A DNA stretch of 64,000 nt, from assembly GCA_028284445.1 (NCBI GenBank), contig JANQRS010000015.1, positions 39,450 through 103,449 of the forward strand, in the 5' to 3' direction. Shown in pieces: positions 44,607-54,128 of the stretch. This DNA comes from Calditrichia bacterium (GTDB taxonomy: Bacteria > Calditrichota > Calditrichia > RBG-13-44-9 > J075). The position numbers and the translations under genes were made by a program. Every line of letters begins with the position of its first letter. Position 1 is the stretch's first letter. Under the pieces are notes generated by a model. The model made no database searches. It saw nothing but the letters and a program-made list of their open reading frames with translations, and was not told where the DNA came from.

Positions 44607-46355
44607 TTACCTGTTTATGGGTCTTCCTTTGCCTCGTTGCAGCGTGCGCAGCTGATTGACCTCACCACCAGGATATGTTTCAGCTGTCTGCGACGGCCAG
44701 GAGACCCGAATGCTATCGACCGTTGTGGTTGAGCCCAGGCCAAAATGAAGGCGTGGATCCTGACCGGTCAGGTAACCATAACCGGGGTTATACCAGCGAT
44801 GCTGGACCTCGCTGCCGGCCCAGACACTTACCATACTCCCAACCAGGGGGCGATTCGCCTGATCTTTCAGATCAATCAGTAGCCAATTACCGCGATTGGC
44901 ATGCACATTATGATAAATGCGCAGCGGTGCGTCGCTACTGATCGTTATCAAATCGAGATCACCGTCGTTATCTATGTCCCCGCTTAGCAACCCGCGGGTA
45001 TTTTCAACAGCGGATGTAAAAGCCTCATCGGGATTGGACCACTCGCTAAACTGCCCGCTGCCGTCATTTAGCATCAAGACATTCGGCTCGGCATAAGGAC
45101 GCCAGTGCGACGGCCCCTGTCCGCCGGTAAGATCTTTGCCGCGCAACACCCGTCCATTTGCAAAGGCAAGATCGAGATCGCCGTCATGATCGACGTCCAG
45201 AAACGCTGCGCCAAATCCGGTAAAAGCCAGTAAACGACTCGTGGCAAGTCCGGCTTGATTGGAATGATCGGTAAATCCACCTTCAGATTGCTTATATAGC
45301 GTGTTGCTCTCCCGGCGAAAATGCGTGAGCAACAGGTCCTCATCCGCATCATTATCAACATCACCAATTGCCACACCCATACCTGCCTCGGCCCGGCCCA
45401 AATCATTCAGGGCCGCCCCGCTCTGCAGAGCAATGTCCCGGAAAGTGCCGTCACCCTGATTTTGCCAGAGCACATTTGGATCACCATCATTGGCCACAAA
45501 AATATCGGTCAAACCGTCACGGTTGACATCGAGGATCGTTACGCCCAATCCGGCAGCGCGAACTGAGGAGATGCCGGATGCCTGACTAATATCGCGAAAG
45601 CGGCCGCCTTCATTCAACAAGAGCACGTCAGCCATTCCAGGAAAGGCCTTGGGACCACAATATTCCGGCTGCCCCGCTGCGTCAGGACAAGCGAAATTGG
45701 CGTCGTAGTCAACATAACGGGTGACATAGATATCAAGCTGATCATCCTGATTCACATCCAGCATCACAACGGACGCGCTCCAGCCATCGACCCTAATCGC
45801 CGCCTCGGTGCTAATATCGCGAAAGCGCCCATCGCCGAGATTTTCGTATAAAACGTCCGGCCCAAAATTCGCGACATATAGGTCGACGTCACCATCATTG
45901 TCGATATCCCCGGCCGCAACCCCCATGCCATATCCGTCATTGCCCACGCCGCTTTGTTCGGTCACATCAATAAATTTGCCGACATCGGTTTGCTCGAAAA
46001 GCCGATTCATCAGCGGTTTGACATTCTTTTGAGAACGGTATGCGCCATTCAAACAATAAATGTCAAGGAGACCATCTCCGTTATAGTCGAGTAAGGCCGC
46101 CCCACCGCCGATGGATTCCGGCATCCACTTCTCGTGTTCCACAGCGGCGTTGAATACAAAATCAGGACGCCTATCGGGCCCGGCTTCACGAAATATGACA
46201 CCATTTTTAACATCTGGCTTATGAGCCTCTTCACCGGCACATGCCAATGCAATCAGCGCCACGAAGGCTGTTAGCAAGGCATGCTTATTAGCGTGATAAA
46301 ATAGGTTCACCAATTCGATAGTTTTCCCGATTGATACAGGTAATGCACATTTCAC
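44607..46355 (-). CDS. CRTAC1-like FG-GAP/ASPIC-UnbV lipoprotein, first gene of operon
   Basis: A 582-aa lipoprotein. FG-GAP calcium loops (LLDYNGDGLLDIYCLNG, DIDNDGDVDLYVANFG, DVDHDGDLDLAFANG) build the propeller, and an ASPIC/UnbV domain closes it (NWLLIDLKDQANRPLVG ... DSIRVSWPSQTAETY). The lipobox is LIALAC. The start is uncertain: the open frame begins at a GTG (46355), giving a long signal; the GTG at codon 16 would give a typical lipoprotein signal (NLFYHANKHALLTAFVAL). It is similar to the 573-aa protein two genes downstream and shares the operon. The promoter should be in 46356-46500; a clear sigma54 site on this strand was not found. Confidence 0.9.
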   Translation of the reverse strand: MKCALPVSIGKTIELVNLFYHANKHALLTAFVALIALACAGEEAHKPDVKNGVIFREAGPDRRPDFVFNAAVEHEKWMPESIGGGAALLDYNGDGLLDIYCLNGAYRSQKNVKPLMNRLFEQTDVGKFIDVTEQSGVGNDGYGMGVAAGDIDNDGDVDLYVANFGPDVLYENLGDGRFRDISTEAAIRVDGWSASVVMLDVNQDDQLDIYVTRYVDYDANFACPDAAGQPEYCGPKAFPGMADVLLLNEGGRFRDISQASGISSVRAAGLGVTILDVNRDGLTDIFVANDGDPNVLWQNQGDGTFRDIALQSGAALNDLGRAEAGMGVAIGDVDNDADEDLLLTHFRRESNTLYKQSEGGFTDHSNQAGLATSRLLAFTGFGAAFLDVDHDGDLDLAFANGRVLRGKDLTGGQGPSHWRPYAEPNVLMLNDGSGQFSEWSNPDEAFTSAVENTRGLLSGDIDNDGDLDLITISSDAPLRIYHNVHANRGNWLLIDLKDQANRPLVGSMVSVWAGSEVQHRWYNPGYGYLTGQDPRLHFGLGSTTTVDSIRVSWPSQTAETYPGGEVNQLRTLQRGKGRPINR

Positions 46356-46497
46356 AAGCCAAACATAAACAATATCTTAAAAATATACAATTCTCTTTGC
46401 GATACAGCCTCAAGAGAGTTGCGGGAGATTCGTTCCCAAGATCTTTCAGGACGGCTGCAAACTGTAACCGGCCAGGAATGGTAATTTAACAAAATCT

Positions 46498-46537
46498 TAT
46501 CAAAACGATAATCGCCCATTTATCAGAATAATAATCA
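46498..46537 (+). promoter_or_regulatory. Tandem activator-site candidates upstream of the TonB receptor
   Basis: TATCAGAATAATAATCA at 46521-46537 matches 15 of 17 bases of the GH16 site at 28357. A weaker copy (13 of 17) starts 23 bases earlier at 46498, the same tandem spacing as before the GH16 gene. The proximal site starts 89 bases before the best -24 element (46610). It lies in the 401-bp divergent gap between the CRTAC1-like operon and the TonB gene and could serve both. Confidence 0.55.
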
Positions 46538-46588
46538 AGAAACGCTCAGCAAACGATTACGAGGCAGAAAGTATAGGAAAACAAGCAG

Positions 46589-46637
46589 TTGGCGTGTTCT
46601 GGCAGTAATTGGCATGCTCTATGTATTGGCATATGCT
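46589..46637 (+). promoter_or_regulatory. Three TTGGCRTR-type words, one a degenerate sigma54 promoter
   Basis: TTGGCGTGTTCT (46589), TTGGCATGCTCT (46609) and TTGGCATATGCT (46626) are direct repeats of one 12-base word. The middle one extends to TGGCATGCTCTATGTA, like the GH16 promoter except for GT in place of GC at -12. Its distance to the activator site agrees with the other two promoters. It is a candidate sigma54 promoter for the TonB receptor gene, with weak -12. Confidence 0.4.
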
Positions 46638-46756
46638 GTTATGGACTTTCGAATTCTTGAATCAGCCTGAATCCACGGCTGATTCGTTGCCAGGTAGCAA
46701 GCCTCGTATCTAAGCGCAGGCGTTCACCGCAGTCAAAAAGTCGAGAGGAGCATTTT

Positions 46757-49594
46757 ATGAGGAGTTCACGGTTACCTTCCCTCCTGTTTGCCAACCGTGT
46801 AAGTTTATTCATCTGCACTCTATCCATCATCTTCTGTTTCCTGTTGCCCTCAGCAATGATGGCACAGACAACGGGTAAGATCGCCGGCCAAATCAAGGAC
46901 AAGTCTACGGGCGATCCGATGATTGGCACAAACGTCTATCTGGACGGTACGGCCCTTGGCTCTACCACTGATCCCGATGGCTATTTCGTTATCATTAATG
47001 TGCCGCCCGGAACCTATAAGATGGTTGTAGAGCAAATTGGATATAAAAAGGTTGTTGTTAGCGACGTTGTTTGCCGCGTAAACTATACCACAAAGATCAA
47101 CGTGGATATGGAAGAAGAAGCGGTAAAGGGCGAAGAAGTGATCGTTACGGCTGAAAGACCGCTGATTGAGAAAGATCAGACCGGTTCGAAGGCAGTTGTA
47201 ACAAGCGACGAAATCGACCTGTTGCCGGTCACCAATTTCGATCAAGTGGTGTCACTGCAGGGTGGATTTGTAAGCGGCCGCTTCCGTGGTGGACGCGACA
47301 ATGAGGTTCTCTACCTTATTGATGGTGTTCCGGTCAACAATCCCTCCAACGGCGGCCGAGCCTCGACGGTAGGTATCGAAGCCATTGAAAACCTTGAAGT
47401 TATTAGCGGTACTTTCAATGCTGAATACGGTCGGGTTTTAAGTGGTGTTGTGAACGCCGTAACCAAATCCGGCTCCAAGGAATACCATGGTAACCTCGAA
47501 ACTTATTTTGGCGACTATTATAGTGGTGAAGAACGGTTTTATCCGGCCAACGACGCATTGAGCTTGAACGGCATTCGCGATATTCGCGGTTCGCTGGATG
47601 GTCCGGTGCCATTTACCAATAATAAGTTGACCTTTCTGCTTGCCGGTGGCGCATCTAATAATGATGGCTATCTCTACTTTCCTGAATTGTTTGAGCCCGG
47701 CACACTGCATATACCCGGCGCTGCAGGTGAACCTGCAACGTTTATCGAGAGTGGCAGCGGGGAACTTCGCTCTCTGAACGAACGCTGGGATCGTGACCTT
47801 TTGGCGAAAGTAAATCTGCCCCTGTTTGCCAAGACCACTCTCTCTTACTCTTTCCTGGTGAATCGCAGTCAGTGGACTGGCTACAACGGCGGCTTCCGCT
47901 TCGTGCCGGATGCCATTCGCGAGCAAAACAGCCAGGCATTGAATCATATTTTCTCATTTAAGCAGGTGTTTAACCCGAAGGCATTCGCGACGTTTAAAGT
48001 CTCCTATCTTGATGAAAAATATGAGATTTATCTCGACGAAGATCCGTTGAGCGAACGCTATCTTCCGGGCATTTTCACGCAAAGCGCCTTAACCGGAAAT
48101 AATGTTAACGTCGGTGGAACAGAGTTGGGCGATTTCCGTCGCAGCTCGCAAACGTTGACGTTGAAAACTGATTTCACCTGGCAGGCAAACAATCGCCATG
48201 AATTCAAGTTTGGCGCTGAATATGCCGGCTACTCGCTGGATGAAGATGGCAAAACAATTTTGTTCGGCGACTCCACGGCCCTGGCCCAGGACATCACTCT
48301 TGGATTGGTAAATCCGGGTGACTGGACAGAACGTCCGATTAATCTCTACGACGGCACCAATGTCGGGTCCACCTTCCAGTGGTTCCACAATGAAAATGCC
48401 GGTGACCGCAATCCGTACGAGAGAACAGCGCGCCAGGCAGCGTTTTATGCCCAGGATAAAATGGAGTTTGACAAGGTTGTTGTAAATGCCGGTCTTCGTT
48501 TCGATTATTTCGATTCACAATTCAGAGTGCCGCTGGATCTGACAGATCCCAACGGGCAACTGCGATTTAAGCCGCAGCTGGATGCCGGCAGCATTACCCG
48601 TGATCAGGCGCTGGAGCAAGCATTAACCGATGCCGATCCACAGTTCCAGGTGTCTCCGCGTTTTGGATTAGCCTATCAAGTGACTTCCAATGGTGTCATT
48701 CACTTCGCATACGGTCACTTCTTCCAGATACCGCCGCTCGGTAATCTCTATACGAATCCGGAATTCCTGATCCTGCCTGGAGTTGTTTCATCGCAGATCG
48801 TTGGAAATGCCAACCTGAAAGCCCAGCAGACCGTGTCTTACGAACTGGGTTATCGCGAGTTGATTTCAGAAAACATAGCTGGCGAGTTAACCCTTTATTA
48901 TCGCGACATTTACGACCTGCTCGGAACTGAGATTCTTGAGACACGTAACGCGCAGCGCTATGCTCGCTGGACGAATGTTGACTACGGCAACGTAAAAGGT
49001 GCGATCGCCTCCCTCGATGTTCGTGCCGGCAAATTTAACGCAACCCTGGATTATACATTTCAAGTCGCTGAAGGGAATGCTTCTGACCCGGCTGCAGCAT
49101 TCGTTGCGGCCCAGGGAGACAAAGACCCCAACCTTGAAGCCCTGCGCCTCGACTGGGATCAGCGCCATACCATTGCAGCAACGGTCAATTACGCGACTAA
49201 AACCGTTTCAGCCAGCCTTATCGGACGCTTTGGCAGCGGCAATCCTTTTGATTACTCTCCCCTGCCCCGCCCGGGCCGTCCTATCCTGACTTTTACCCAA
49301 AACAATGGTCAGCAGCCGACAAATTTCACGCTCGATTTGAATGCCAACTATAATCTCGGGCTATTCTCCAACCTGGACGCTCGCATGTTTATTCAGGCCT
49401 TCAACATCCTTGACACGCGGAATGCAGCATTTGTCTTCGCTGACTCAGGTAGCCCAACCTCAACCGCAACACTTGAGCAGAATCGTGGAAATCTGGAAAC
49501 TGCCACCTTTACGACGCCGGAAGAATTGGTCATTAACGCCACTTCCCTTACCGCGCCTCGTCAAGTTCGCATGGGTATCGGATTCCGCTTTTGA
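46757..49594 (+). CDS. TonB-dependent outer-membrane receptor with carboxypeptidase-like domain
   Basis: A 945-aa receptor. A signal peptide (about 1-36; cut after MMAQ) precedes a carboxypeptidase-regulatory-like domain (about 40-125; STGDPMIGTNVYLDGT, GYFVIINVPPGTY), a plug domain (about 130-240; VIVTAERPLIEKD, YLIDGVPVNNPSNGG, GVVNAVTKSGS) and a 22-strand-type barrel to the end. Length and order match the SusC/OAR-like receptors of FCB bacteria. It takes up a large ligand across the outer membrane using TonB energy. The start has AGAGGAG about 7 bases upstream. It leads a run of genes coding for secreted proteins, and the motif shared with the glucanase promoter suggests a carbohydrate ligand. 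Confidence 0.93.
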   Translation: MRSSRLPSLLFANRVSLFICTLSIIFCFLLPSAMMAQTTGKIAGQIKDKSTGDPMIGTNVYLDGTALGSTTDPDGYFVIINVPPGTYKMVVEQIGYKKVVVSDVVCRVNYTTKINVDMEEEAVKGEEVIVTAERPLIEKDQTGSKAVVTSDEIDLLPVTNFDQVVSLQGGFVSGRFRGGRDNEVLYLIDGVPVNNPSNGGRASTVGIEAIENLEVISGTFNAEYGRVLSGVVNAVTKSGSKEYHGNLETYFGDYYSGEERFYPANDALSLNGIRDIRGSLDGPVPFTNNKLTFLLAGGASNNDGYLYFPELFEPGTLHIPGAAGEPATFIESGSGELRSLNERWDRDLLAKVNLPLFAKTTLSYSFLVNRSQWTGYNGGFRFVPDAIREQNSQALNHIFSFKQVFNPKAFATFKVSYLDEKYEIYLDEDPLSERYLPGIFTQSALTGNNVNVGGTELGDFRRSSQTLTLKTDFTWQANNRHEFKFGAEYAGYSLDEDGKTILFGDSTALAQDITLGLVNPGDWTERPINLYDGTNVGSTFQWFHNENAGDRNPYERTARQAAFYAQDKMEFDKVVVNAGLRFDYFDSQFRVPLDLTDPNGQLRFKPQLDAGSITRDQALEQALTDADPQFQVSPRFGLAYQVTSNGVIHFAYGHFFQIPPLGNLYTNPEFLILPGVVSSQIVGNANLKAQQTVSYELGYRELISENIAGELTLYYRDIYDLLGTEILETRNAQRYARWTNVDYGNVKGAIASLDVRAGKFNATLDYTFQVAEGNASDPAAAFVAAQGDKDPNLEALRLDWDQRHTIAATVNYATKTVSASLIGRFGSGNPFDYSPLPRPGRPILTFTQNNGQQPTNFTLDLNANYNLGLFSNLDARMFIQAFNILDTRNAAFVFADSGSPTSTATLEQNRGNLETATFTTPEELVINATSLTAPRQVRMGIGFRF

Positions 49595-49622
49595 TCTGAG
49601 CCATTACGTATGATACTGACCG

Positions 49623-49665
49623 CTGCCGGTGAAGTGCCGGCAGGCAATTTCTGGCGCTAAGCCAG
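49623..49665 (+). other. Two small hairpins after the TonB receptor gene
   Basis: CTGCCGG and CCGGCAG (49623-49629, 49637-49643) pair, and CTGGC with GCCAG (49651-49655, 49661-49665). No T-run follows, so a simple terminator is not supported; the structure may stabilise the mRNA end or the 5' leader of the next gene. Confidence 0.35.
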
Positions 49666-49714
49666 CAACAGACAGACAAGATCAGAAATAATTATACATT
49701 GGGGATTAGGATAT

Positions 49715-52700
49715 ATGAACCACGTGAAATTGATAAAGTTTGCAACGATACTGCTATTAAGCCTCCTGTGCTTTAGCAGCGTCTATGCCCAAGGCGACGT
49801 GCCCATTCCACCGAATGAGCCAATTGGCGATCCGGACTGGAACTTTCGGGGCGTAATGAACGGCAACCGAATCTTTGAATCCTTCAGAAACCACGGGGAA
49901 ATCGGTTTTTGGAATACCCAGCGCCAGGCCCAGGACGATTCCGACTGGCCGGCCGGTGGCGAAGCGAATCCATACTCGGATGGTATTGCCATCGTGGTAG
50001 GCGGATCGGTTCTTGATAACACTGGTCAGCGGGTAGCTATGGTATCAGCTCACTTCCGTGAGGAAGTTGATCGCAGCCCGGATCTGGAAACCATCTGGGG
50101 ATGGCATCCGGTGCCGGGTTATTTGAACTTCAACAGAACGCCGAATCCAATTCCGGCGAAGAGTAATGATGAATCATCCTGGCCCTCAGGCGGTTGGCCG
50201 GATCAACCGACATATATTGACGCTGACGGCAATACTGAATGGAACGGCCGTTTCGGACGCGGTAAATTCAATGCTCAGCTGGAAGCCTATTATATTATGG
50301 ATGACGGTGTTGATTACGAGTTTGACTATACACCGGACCCCACCAATACGGATCGCGGTGGCTTGGGTATGCGTGTGGCGACCCGTCACTATCAGTGGGT
50401 TCATCCGCTGGCTCAGGACGCTATTTTTGGCGAATTTACTATTACAAACATCAGTGATAAAGATGTTGACAGCACCGGCTTTGGCTGGTATGTCGATAAT
50501 GGTATCGGCGGCAGCGGTTCGGACAACGCCACCTTTGTTGTTGCTGATGGCGGTATTCGGGATCTTGACCTCGCGGTAGCCTTTGACCCACTTGGTGAAG
50601 TCGGTATCTGGGGCGGACCATCCGGCCTGGCTGGATATGCGTTCCTCGAATCTCCCGGTATCCCAACTGACGGTATTGATAACGACCTCGACGGTATTCT
50701 CGACGAGCGACGTGATAACGATGCCGGATTTTTTGTTGACGATCCATTGACAGGGCCTAACGGCACCCCAATTGACGCAAATCTCTTTAACATCTGGTAT
50801 GGTAGAGACCCTGCCCCACACTGGGAAGGCGATGAAGACCATGATTGGCTGGGCTTCAGCGACGATAACGGCAGTGGCGTTTGGGAAGATCCCGAGGCAG
50901 TGAACGATGATGTTGGTACTGACGGCGTTGGGCCGGACGACCTGAACTATTTTGGTCCGGATCCGGATGGCACTGAAGCCAATGGACGCCCCGACCAAGG
51001 TGAGCCGAATTTCGGCCGCACAGACAATGACGAATCCGATCAGCTCGGTATGACCTTTTTCGAAATGCGCCCAATTGCCGGTCACCCTAACCCGCAGCCA
51101 AACCGTTTTCAGCCGCTGTGGTTCTCCGACGATGACGCCTGGTGGGGCTGGCTCTCCGGCGACTCAATTGTACCGACGCCGGTAACCGAGCAGAACCTGG
51201 CAATGGTTTTTGCCAGTGGTACTTTCCCGCTTGAAAGCCAGCGGACGGAGCGTTTCTCAATGCTTGTATCGCGCAGCTTCGGAAACGAGCTGGACTTCTC
51301 TGAAATGATTGACCTGAAGGACATCGTTCAGGCGATCTTCAATACCGATTACCAGTTCACCCAGCCGCCGATTAAGCCGACACTGACCGCAGTGCCGGGC
51401 GACGGTAAGGTAACGCTCTTCTGGAATCGGGTGTCAGAGCTGTCCAAAGACCCCTTCCTTGGCCGCAACGTGCAGGACTTTTCAGGATACCGAATTTATC
51501 GGGCGACCGATCCCCTCTTCCAGGAGATCACCATTATTACCGATGAGAACGGAAGTCCCATCCTGAAGAAACCGCTGCAAATTTTCGATCTTGAAGACGA
51601 TTACAAAGGCCCGCATCCGATCCTCGTAAACGGCGCACCTTTCGATATGGGGAATGAAACCGGTCTGGTTTACAATTACACCGACAATAACGTTCTTAAT
51701 GGTGTGACCTACTATTATGCCATCGCCGCTTATGACACCGGCAGCATTAGCCGCGGTTTAAGCCCAACTGAAAACACCACCATTATCGAAGTGAACAACA
51801 TCGGCCTGGTTCAGTTTACAGACCGTAACACCACTGCCGTAACACCGAGAGCTGCTGCTGCAGGCTATCAGCCTCCAACCTACGCTGGCGACATCACCAG
51901 CCTGGCAGAAGGTGTCGGATCCGGATTTATCAGCGATATTCAGTTTATCGCGCCGGCAGCCATTGAACAAGGCACCAAATATCGGATCTACTTCGATAAC
52001 GGGGTAGAAAGCCGAACCCGAAACTTGTTTACCACCGAGTATCGGATCGAAAAAGAGGCCGCAGACGGCACTGTCTCAGATCTACTGCCAACAACGCCTT
52101 GGGTCCCGGATAGCACCGGCTTGCTCGAAACAGAGCTTTTAGACGGTATGATCATCACTATCCAGAATGTTGAGGCGGAAATCAATCAGGACCGAAGCGG
52201 TTGGGTAGACGGTGACGGTGTGACCACGGTGAAAAATGGCCTGGCGGCAATGGTTCGCCCGGACTCCGGCCGCACCTTGCAGCGTTTCTCCTTCGACGAT
52301 ATCGAGCTTCGTTTTGCAGACGGCAACATCACCGAATCAGTCCGCGGCCGTGGTGCCGGTAACTGGCTCAACGGCGTGGATGTTCCATTCGAAGTCGTGG
52401 TCCCCGTTGACTCTACAGTCCTGAGCGTTTCGCTGGATGACCTGAATTCCAACGGTGTTTTCGAGCTGGAAAAAGACGGTATTCAGATCTGGGAAAACGT
52501 AGAAGGCCGGCGTCAGGCTTACTACTTTGTTACCTTCGCCCCAACGGCTGCGGATAGCTCCTTTACCCAGCCAGGAGCCGGCGATGTGGTTCGTATTGTT
52601 TCTTTGAAAGAATTCACGAACGGTGACTTCTTCGAATTCCAGACAAATGCAGAATCCGTCGATTCGGATGCTGCCGCAAGAGATTTGGAAGCCAACAAAG

Positions 52701-53005
52701 TGGCTGCAGTTCCGAATCCTTTTATCTTTACCAGTCCGCTCGACCCCAATGTTCCCACCGGTTTCACTCAGGAAAGCCGGCTTATGTTTATCAATTGTCC
52801 GGCTCGAGCAACCATTCGCATCTTCACACTGAGCGGCAAGCTGGTCGATACGATAGAGACCGACAATAACGCCAATGACGGCCGCGCAATGTGGGACCTG
52901 CGCAGCAACGAGGCACTGAACATTGCGCCAGGAATCTATATTTTCCACGTAACTGATAAAGCCAGTGGCGCTGAACAAATTGGCCGCTTCGCAATTATTC
53001 GCTAG
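49715..53005 (+). CDS. Large secreted protein with Fn3-like domain and C-terminal sorting-type region
   Basis: A 1096-aa exported protein. A signal peptide (about 1-25; cut after SVYAQ) precedes a long beta-rich region with many Asp-rich calcium-loop-like segments (DGIDNDLDGILDERRDNDAG). A fibronectin type III-like domain follows around 550-690 (PGDGKVTLFWNRV, SGYRIYRATDP, GVTYYYAIAAYD). The C-terminus (about 1000-1096) has AAVPNPFIFT, IRIFTLSGKLVDTI and ends IGRFAIIR, like a type 9 sorting domain. I cannot name an activity. It follows the TonB receptor by 120 bases and precedes a PorV-like gene, an order recurring in FCB genomes (from memory). It may bind the ligand on the surface. Confidence 0.8.
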   Translation: MNHVKLIKFATILLLSLLCFSSVYAQGDVPIPPNEPIGDPDWNFRGVMNGNRIFESFRNHGEIGFWNTQRQAQDDSDWPAGGEANPYSDGIAIVVGGSVLDNTGQRVAMVSAHFREEVDRSPDLETIWGWHPVPGYLNFNRTPNPIPAKSNDESSWPSGGWPDQPTYIDADGNTEWNGRFGRGKFNAQLEAYYIMDDGVDYEFDYTPDPTNTDRGGLGMRVATRHYQWVHPLAQDAIFGEFTITNISDKDVDSTGFGWYVDNGIGGSGSDNATFVVADGGIRDLDLAVAFDPLGEVGIWGGPSGLAGYAFLESPGIPTDGIDNDLDGILDERRDNDAGFFVDDPLTGPNGTPIDANLFNIWYGRDPAPHWEGDEDHDWLGFSDDNGSGVWEDPEAVNDDVGTDGVGPDDLNYFGPDPDGTEANGRPDQGEPNFGRTDNDESDQLGMTFFEMRPIAGHPNPQPNRFQPLWFSDDDAWWGWLSGDSIVPTPVTEQNLAMVFASGTFPLESQRTERFSMLVSRSFGNELDFSEMIDLKDIVQAIFNTDYQFTQPPIKPTLTAVPGDGKVTLFWNRVSELSKDPFLGRNVQDFSGYRIYRATDPLFQEITIITDENGSPILKKPLQIFDLEDDYKGPHPILVNGAPFDMGNETGLVYNYTDNNVLNGVTYYYAIAAYDTGSISRGLSPTENTTIIEVNNIGLVQFTDRNTTAVTPRAAAAGYQPPTYAGDITSLAEGVGSGFISDIQFIAPAAIEQGTKYRIYFDNGVESRTRNLFTTEYRIEKEAADGTVSDLLPTTPWVPDSTGLLETELLDGMIITIQNVEAEINQDRSGWVDGDGVTTVKNGLAAMVRPDSGRTLQRFSFDDIELRFADGNITESVRGRGAGNWLNGVDVPFEVVVPVDSTVLSVSLDDLNSNGVFELEKDGIQIWENVEGRRQAYYFVTFAPTAADSSFTQPGAGDVVRIVSLKEFTNGDFFEFQTNAESVDSDAAARDLEANKVAAVPNPFIFTSPLDPNVPTGFTQESRLMFINCPARATIRIFTLSGKLVDTIETDNNANDGRAMWDLRSNEALNIAPGIYIFHVTDKASGAEQIGRFAIIR

Positions 53006-53065
53006 CAGGACATGAAGATGATAAAGAGTATAAAGCTGAATAGACATAAGCAAAGAGGGCTTATA

Positions 53066-54127
53066 ATGACGAATGGACGGAGAGTAAGATCAATCAGCCT
53101 GTTCCTGACCATGTTCTGCCTGCTGATATTACAAATTGGCAGTATCTATGCCCAGGAACCAATAAAAACGGGCACCACCGCCGCTTCCTTTCTGGAGTTA
53201 GGCGTTGGATCACGCGCTGTGGCAATGGGTGAAGCCTATGTAGCGGTCGCTGAAGGCCCTACCGCCGGATATTGGAATCCAGCCGGACTGGGAATGATGA
53301 GCAAGCCCGCTGTGACATTCATGCAAATGGATTATGTCGCAGATCTGGACCTTCAGAATGTAGCGTTGGCCATTCCGGTACCGGGGATTCTTACCCTCGG
53401 TGTTATGGCAACCAATCTGTCTGTGCCGGAAGATAAAATCCGCACCGTTGAAGATCCCGAAGGTACCAGCGGGGAAACCTTTGACGCCAGCAGCCTGGCG
53501 CTGTCTTTTCTGGTGTCCCGCCAGTTTACGCAGCAGTTCAGCGTTGGTGTTGGTGTAAAATACATCAACGAACGCCTGCACCTGGAATCCGCCAGCACCG
53601 TTGCATTTGACTTTGGCGTGCTGATTCGCACCGGGGTGTTTAATAACATGACCCTTGGTATGAGCCTGACCAACTTTGGCGGCAAAATGCAATTTGCCGG
53701 CGAGGATCTATTTCGGCAGATCGCCGATCGCGAAGACATCCTGGGAACCAACCAAAACCTTCCGGCAAATTACGAAACCGACGAATGGCCCTTGCCGATC
53801 ACCTTTAGAATTGGTTTGGCTACTGAGCTGATTAAGCGGGACAACCAGAGCCTTAGAGTATCTGTTGAGGGACTTCACCCCAACAACACCACCGAATATA
53901 TCAACGTTGGTGGCGAATTCGTCAATTCGCTTGGTAAGTTTGGGGATATCGCCTTTCGTGGCGGCTATAACTCGGCCTTCCAGGAAGACAGTCAGCAAGG
54001 CCTGACCCTTGGCGGTGGTTTGAATATTTACGTGAGCCCGACATTCTCCGTGGGTATGGACTACGCCTATGCTGAATGGGATTTCTTTGGCGATATTCAT
54101 CGGTATTCGGTCAATTTCAACTTCTAA
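53066..54127 (+). CDS. PorV/PorQ-like outer-membrane protein (UPF0164 family)
   Basis: A 353-aa outer-membrane beta-barrel. The signal peptide (MTNGRRVRSISLFL..., cut near SIYAQ) precedes the family signature TAASFLELGVGSRAVAMGEAYVA and GYWNPAGLG near the start, typical of PorV/PorQ proteins. In the type 9 secretion system PorV shuttles cargo from the translocon to the attachment complex. The barrel ends with the aromatic residue F. I chose the ATG at 53066 with GAGGG 6 bases upstream; an ATG at 53012 has AGGA too close and would add 18 non-hydrophobic residues before the signal. It starts 60 bases after the large secreted protein and may be its dedicated partner. Confidence 0.85.
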   Translation: MTNGRRVRSISLFLTMFCLLILQIGSIYAQEPIKTGTTAASFLELGVGSRAVAMGEAYVAVAEGPTAGYWNPAGLGMMSKPAVTFMQMDYVADLDLQNVALAIPVPGILTLGVMATNLSVPEDKIRTVEDPEGTSGETFDASSLALSFLVSRQFTQQFSVGVGVKYINERLHLESASTVAFDFGVLIRTGVFNNMTLGMSLTNFGGKMQFAGEDLFRQIADREDILGTNQNLPANYETDEWPLPITFRIGLATELIKRDNQSLRVSVEGLHPNNTTEYINVGGEFVNSLGKFGDIAFRGGYNSAFQEDSQQGLTLGGGLNIYVSPTFSVGMDYAYAEWDFFGDIHRYSVNFNF

Positions 54128-54128
54128 T

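Noticed and set aside
46589..46605. TTGGCGTGTTCTGGCAG as a sigma54 promoter
   Set aside because: The spacing between GG and GC is 9, not 10, so sigma54 would not fit; only the middle word at 46609 is kept as a weak candidate.
50186..51085. Long antisense open frame (299 codons) opposite the 1096-aa secreted protein
   Set aside because: It is a shadow of Asp-rich coding DNA on the plus strand, with no ribosome site and no recognisable domain.
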